Assembly (NCBI GenBank): GCA_947441055.1
Contig: CANETC010000003.1
Location: forward strand, 1 to 47,014
Source: Cytophagaceae bacterium
GTDB taxonomy: Bacteria; Bacteroidota; Bacteroidia; Cytophagales; Flexibacteraceae
Reading direction: 5' to 3'
Length of the DNA stretch: 47,014 nt
This document shows, in pieces, positions 45,377 through 47,014 of this stretch. A program made the position numbers and the translations under genes. The first letter of the stretch is position 1. Each line of letters begins with the position of its first letter. The notes below the pieces were generated by a model, which did no database searches, was not told the DNA's origin, and worked only from the letters and a program-made list of their open reading frames with translations.

Positions 45377-45420
45377 CGATTTTTTTGATTTCAACTGCAA
45401 TGCCCTGCGGGTTGATTATT
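45377..45420 (-). repeat. Coding-like fragment repeat, copy 1
   Basis: The minus strand reads I-I-N-P-Q-G-I-A-V-E-I-K-K-I then Glu and a stop. The same peptide occurs in two later copies. Copy 1 is joined on its upstream (higher-coordinate) side to 30-bp repeats that keep the reading frame. No complete gene of this type was found in the window. Confidence 0.75.
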
Positions 45421-45504
45421 AGAGACGCATTTACGCCAAATCGTGGCAGTAGAGACGCATTCACGCCAAATCGTGGCAGTAGAGACGCAAAATCTTGCGT
45501 CTCT
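45421..45504 (+). repeat. 30-bp tandem repeats ending in a palindrome
   Basis: Two almost identical 30-bp units (45421-45450 and 45451-45480) each start AGAGACGCAT and end GTGGCAGT; they differ at one base (TTT versus TTC after GCA). Then comes AGAGACGCA-AAATCT-TGCGTCTCT (45481-45504), an inverted repeat with 9-bp arms. The unit length is divisible by three, so the minus-strand frame runs on through both units into copy 1 of the fragment. AGAGACGC-type palindromes are common dispersed repeats in Bacteroidota and cyanobacteria. Confidence 0.85.
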
Positions 45505-45534
45505 AACAAATAAGGCATAAAACCGATTTTTACA

Positions 45535-45583
45535 GCGCCAGTACGATTTTTTTGATTTCAACTGCAATGCCCTGCGGATTGAT
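45535..45583 (-). repeat. Coding-like fragment repeat, copy 2
   Basis: The minus strand reads L-I-N-P-Q-G-I-A-V-E-I-K-K-I-V-L-A-L then a stop. Differences from copy 3 inside the shared peptide are mostly synonymous (AAT/AAC, GCA/GCG, GTA/GTG). The reading frame upstream is GFLFLI, different from the other copies, and it runs into the CCTCGAAGG inverted repeat. Confidence 0.75.
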
Positions 45584-45595
45584 CAAAAATAAAAA

Positions 45596-45669
45596 ACCTC
45601 GAAGGTCTCGCCATGGCGCCCCCGCAAAGCGGGATTTTCAACATGAGCCATTTCCAAAACCTTCGAGGT
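45596..45669. repeat. Inverted-repeat element ACCTCGAAGG ... CCTTCGAGGT
   Basis: ACCTCGAAGG (45596-45605) and CCTTCGAGGT (45660-45669) form 10-bp perfect ends around a 54-base core. The core has its own hairpins (GCCATGGC, and CCCGC-AAA-GCGGG). It looks like a short non-coding mobile or dispersed repeat. Confidence 0.75.
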
Positions 45670-45698
45670 ATAAACGATTGTAAAACAATAATTTGAAA

Positions 45699-45732
45699 AA
45701 ACCTATAAGGTCTTCGAAGACCTTATAGGTTT
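45699..45732. repeat. 34-bp perfect palindrome
   Basis: The 34 bases 45699-45732 read the same on both strands, centred on TCTTC|GAAGA, with ends AAACC and GGTTT. A similar ACCTATAAGG palindrome is a known dispersed repeat of Bacteroidota. It can form a strong cruciform or hairpin. Confidence 0.85.
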
Positions 45733-45751
45733 AGAAAGCGAAAGGATTACG

Positions 45752-45848
45752 GCGCCAGCACGATTTTTTTGATTTCAACCGCAATGCCCTGCGGGTTGAT
45801 TATTAGAGACGCATTTACGCCAAATGGTGGCAGGAATCTTGCGTCTCT
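45752..45848 (-). repeat. Coding-like fragment repeat, copy 3, with an AGAGACGC element
   Basis: Copy 3 of the fragment (45752-45804) reads on the minus strand I-I-N-P-Q-G-I-A-V-E-I-K-K-I-V-L-A-P then a stop. It is joined upstream to AGAGACGCATTTACGCC (45805 onward) and GCGTCTCT at 45841-45848. The layout repeats that of copy 1 with a single 30-bp-type unit. Confidence 0.75.
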
Positions 45849-45886
45849 GCAATACGTGGTCAAAACGATTTTTTATAATTTTCATA

Positions 45887-46028
45887 ATGAAACCCAAGCG
45901 CCGCTCCATCCGATTGCCAAGATACGATTACGCATCCGCGGGTTGGTATTTTGTTACGGTTTGTTGCCTGTAAGATGCAGCATCTTTTTGGTGAAATTGT
46001 AAGGGCGAATTGCATTCGCCCTTGTTCG
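45887..46028 (+). pseudogene. Remnant of a REP-associated (RAYT/Y1) transposase
   Basis: An ATG at 45887 opens M-K-P-K-R-R-S-I-R-L-P-R-Y-D-Y-A-S-A-G-W then YFVTVCC, the typical N-terminus of TnpA-REP (Y1 transposase, RAYT) proteins. A stop follows at once, and a shift of frame gives HLFGEIVRANC, which fits the next conserved stretch (LFGEIV). Only about 45 of the usual roughly 180 residues remain, and the rest is lost before the REP-like pair. The catalytic Tyr and HUH motif are absent, so the gene is dead. RAYT proteins act on REP hairpins, and such hairpins flank this remnant. Confidence 0.75.
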
Positions 46029-46071
46029 GATATCGCACCCATTCATGGGCGTATTCAATACGCCCTTACAA
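45997..46071. repeat. REPIN-like inverted pair of REP sequences
   Basis: TTGTAAGGGCG (45997-46007) and CGCCCTTACAA (46061-46071) are 11-bp perfect inverted ends. Each end holds a hairpin: AAGGGCGAAT-TGC-ATTCGCCCTT (46001-46023) and GGGCGTATT-C-AATACGCCC (46047-46065). Two REPs in opposite orientation form a REPIN. The neighbouring RAYT remnant is the enzyme type linked to such sequences. Confidence 0.8.
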
Positions 46072-46106
46072 CGATAACGAAACAGAGAAGCAAAAACCAG
46101 TAATGG

Positions 46107-47014
46107 CTAAATTTTTACCATCCAGCCATGCTTATCAGCAACTGCGCCAGAACGAATATCGGTAAGTTCTTTTAGAATGGAAGGGGCAAACGGACGGTTT
46201 TCCAAAGATGGCAGCATGTAATCGACTCCATCATTTTGAATCATCGCAATTGGAGCAATGGTCGCTGCAGTTCCTACGCCAAAGGCCTCGCGGAGACGAC
46301 CTTCCTTCAATGCCTGAATTATTTCCTCAACAGAAACACGCCTTTCTTCTACATTAATTCCTCTCTCCCTTGCAAGAGTAAGAACAGAATCACGGGTAAT
46401 GCCGTTCAAAATTGTACTTCCGATGGAAGGCGTAATCAATGTATTGTCCACCAAGAACATCACATTCATGGTGCCAGATTCCTCAAAAAATGTGTGCGTG
46501 GCAGCATCTGTCCAAAGCAGCTGGTGAAAGCCAGCTTGCTGGGCAAGTTTGGTTGGATACAAAGACGCACCATAGTTGCCAGCTGCTTTTGCATTGCCAC
46601 TTCCTCCATCTGCCACACGACTGAATTCCTTCTCCACTTTTACGCGGATTGGCTCTGAATAGTATTGTCCAACTGGTGAACAAATAATGGCAAAGCGATA
46701 TTGCTCTGAAGTGCGAACGCCCAAAAATTCATCCGTAGAAACCATAAAAGGACGAATATAAAGGGAACTTCCTTCCGAAGACGGAACCCAATTTTTATCC
46801 AGCTGAAGAAGCTGCATCATTCCACCAATAAAAAGCTCCTCGGTCACTTCCGGCATACTCATGCGTACAGCAGACTGATTAAAACGCTCTAAATTGGAAT
46901 ATGGTCTGAAAACCAAAACTTCACCACTCGGAGAACGATAGGCTTTTTGACCTTCGAAAATGGCCTGGCCATAATGCAGAGAAGCCATTGACGGATCGAA
47001 ACTCCAAGGACCAT
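46107..47014 (-). CDS. ilvE: Branched-chain amino-acid aminotransferase (5' end outside the window)
   Basis: This is a PLP enzyme of fold type IV that makes or breaks down leucine, isoleucine and valine by transamination with 2-oxoglutarate/glutamate. The open frame runs to the window edge (GPWSFDPSMASLHYGQ before the ATG at 46988), so the real start is outside. Marks are HYGQAIFEGQKAYR, the PLP lysine in GNAKAAGNYGASL, and AFGVGTAATIAPI near the C-terminus. It is the last gene of the window and is preceded on the other side by a repeat-rich, gene-free stretch. Confidence 0.96.
   Translation of the reverse strand, partial: GPWSFDPSMASLHYGQAIFEGQKAYRSPSGEVLVFRPYSNLERFNQSAVRMSMPEVTEELFIGGMMQLLQLDKNWVPSSEGSSLYIRPFMVSTDEFLGVRTSEQYRFAIICSPVGQYYSEPIRVKVEKEFSRVADGGSGNAKAAGNYGASLYPTKLAQQAGFHQLLWTDAATHTFFEESGTMNVMFLVDNTLITPSIGSTILNGITRDSVLTLARERGINVEERRVSVEEIIQALKEGRLREAFGVGTAATIAPIAMIQNDGVDYMLPSLENRPFAPSILKELTDIRSGAVADKHGWMVKI

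Noticed and set aside
45421-45504. Possible CRISPR array from repeated 30-bp units
   Set aside because: Units are directly adjacent with no variable spacers, only two full copies exist, and no cas gene is near.
45769-46002. Plus-strand open frame of 77 codons through copy 3 and the RAYT remnant
   Set aside because: It joins a repeat tail and a different frame of the transposase remnant, and has no unified protein sense.

Overview
This window looks like a chromosomal segment of a Bacteroidota bacterium; I cannot fix the order. The evidence is Bacteroidota-type promoter -7 boxes (TAnnTTTG) in front of rnpB, dnaK and other genes, lipoproteins with a Cys followed by Lys/Ser-Lys-Asp-Asp, a TPR/PD40/OmpA protein like those of the type IX secretion system (T9SS), a secreted metallopeptidase with a T9SS-type C-terminal domain, a FISUMP-domain protein and menaquinone synthesis (menC). 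Almost all of it is ordinary, densely packed core genome. No phage, plasmid, tRNA, rRNA or CRISPR array was recognised.

Layout. 1-3141 (minus): a PAP2 phosphatase, a YdcF/DUF218 protein, an MFS exporter and the N-terminal part of an EamA transporter cut by the window edge. 3405-8027 (plus): a DegP/HtrA protease and two paralogous lipoproteins. 8048-12827 (minus): aspS, a serine beta-lactamase-like hydrolase, an MFS transporter and folA. 12959-18946: a small exported protein (+), ald (-), the PorE-like protein (+), a stand-alone four-helix-bundle sensor (-) and cystathionine beta-synthase (+). 18953-21798 (minus): a FadL-type porin with an SGNH lipoprotein. 22000-26591 (plus): an M14 carboxypeptidase, a SOUL protein and a FISUMP protein. 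26664-31315 (minus): PBP1A, a coiled-coil protein, zapA, a 6S-like RNA candidate and rny. 31430-44876: an unknown membrane protein (+); three tandem POT peptide transporters plus menC (-); icd, a GT-C-like membrane protein, a short PhnA protein and dnaK (-); then moxR and a small gene (+). 44908-45299: RNase P RNA. 45300-46106 is gene-free and full of repeats. 46107-47014 (minus): ilvE, cut by the window edge.

How the genes fit together: the envelope is a strong theme (PBP1A, PAP2, YdcF, HtrA, FadL, surface lipoproteins, PorE-like protein, T9SS cargo), alongside peptide uptake and amino-acid metabolism (three POTs, M14 peptidase, ald, CBS, ilvE) and housekeeping (aspS, folA, icd, dnaK, rny, rnpB).

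The least ordinary part is 45300-46106. It holds three copies of a short coding-like fragment, in-phase 30-bp tandem repeats, several long palindromes, and a decayed REP-associated transposase start next to a REPIN-like inverted pair. Also notable are a structured RNA candidate between zapA and rny that fits 6S RNA, and a small gene that appears to be read from a leaderless transcript just upstream of rnpB. I did not find a convincing new multi-gene system.
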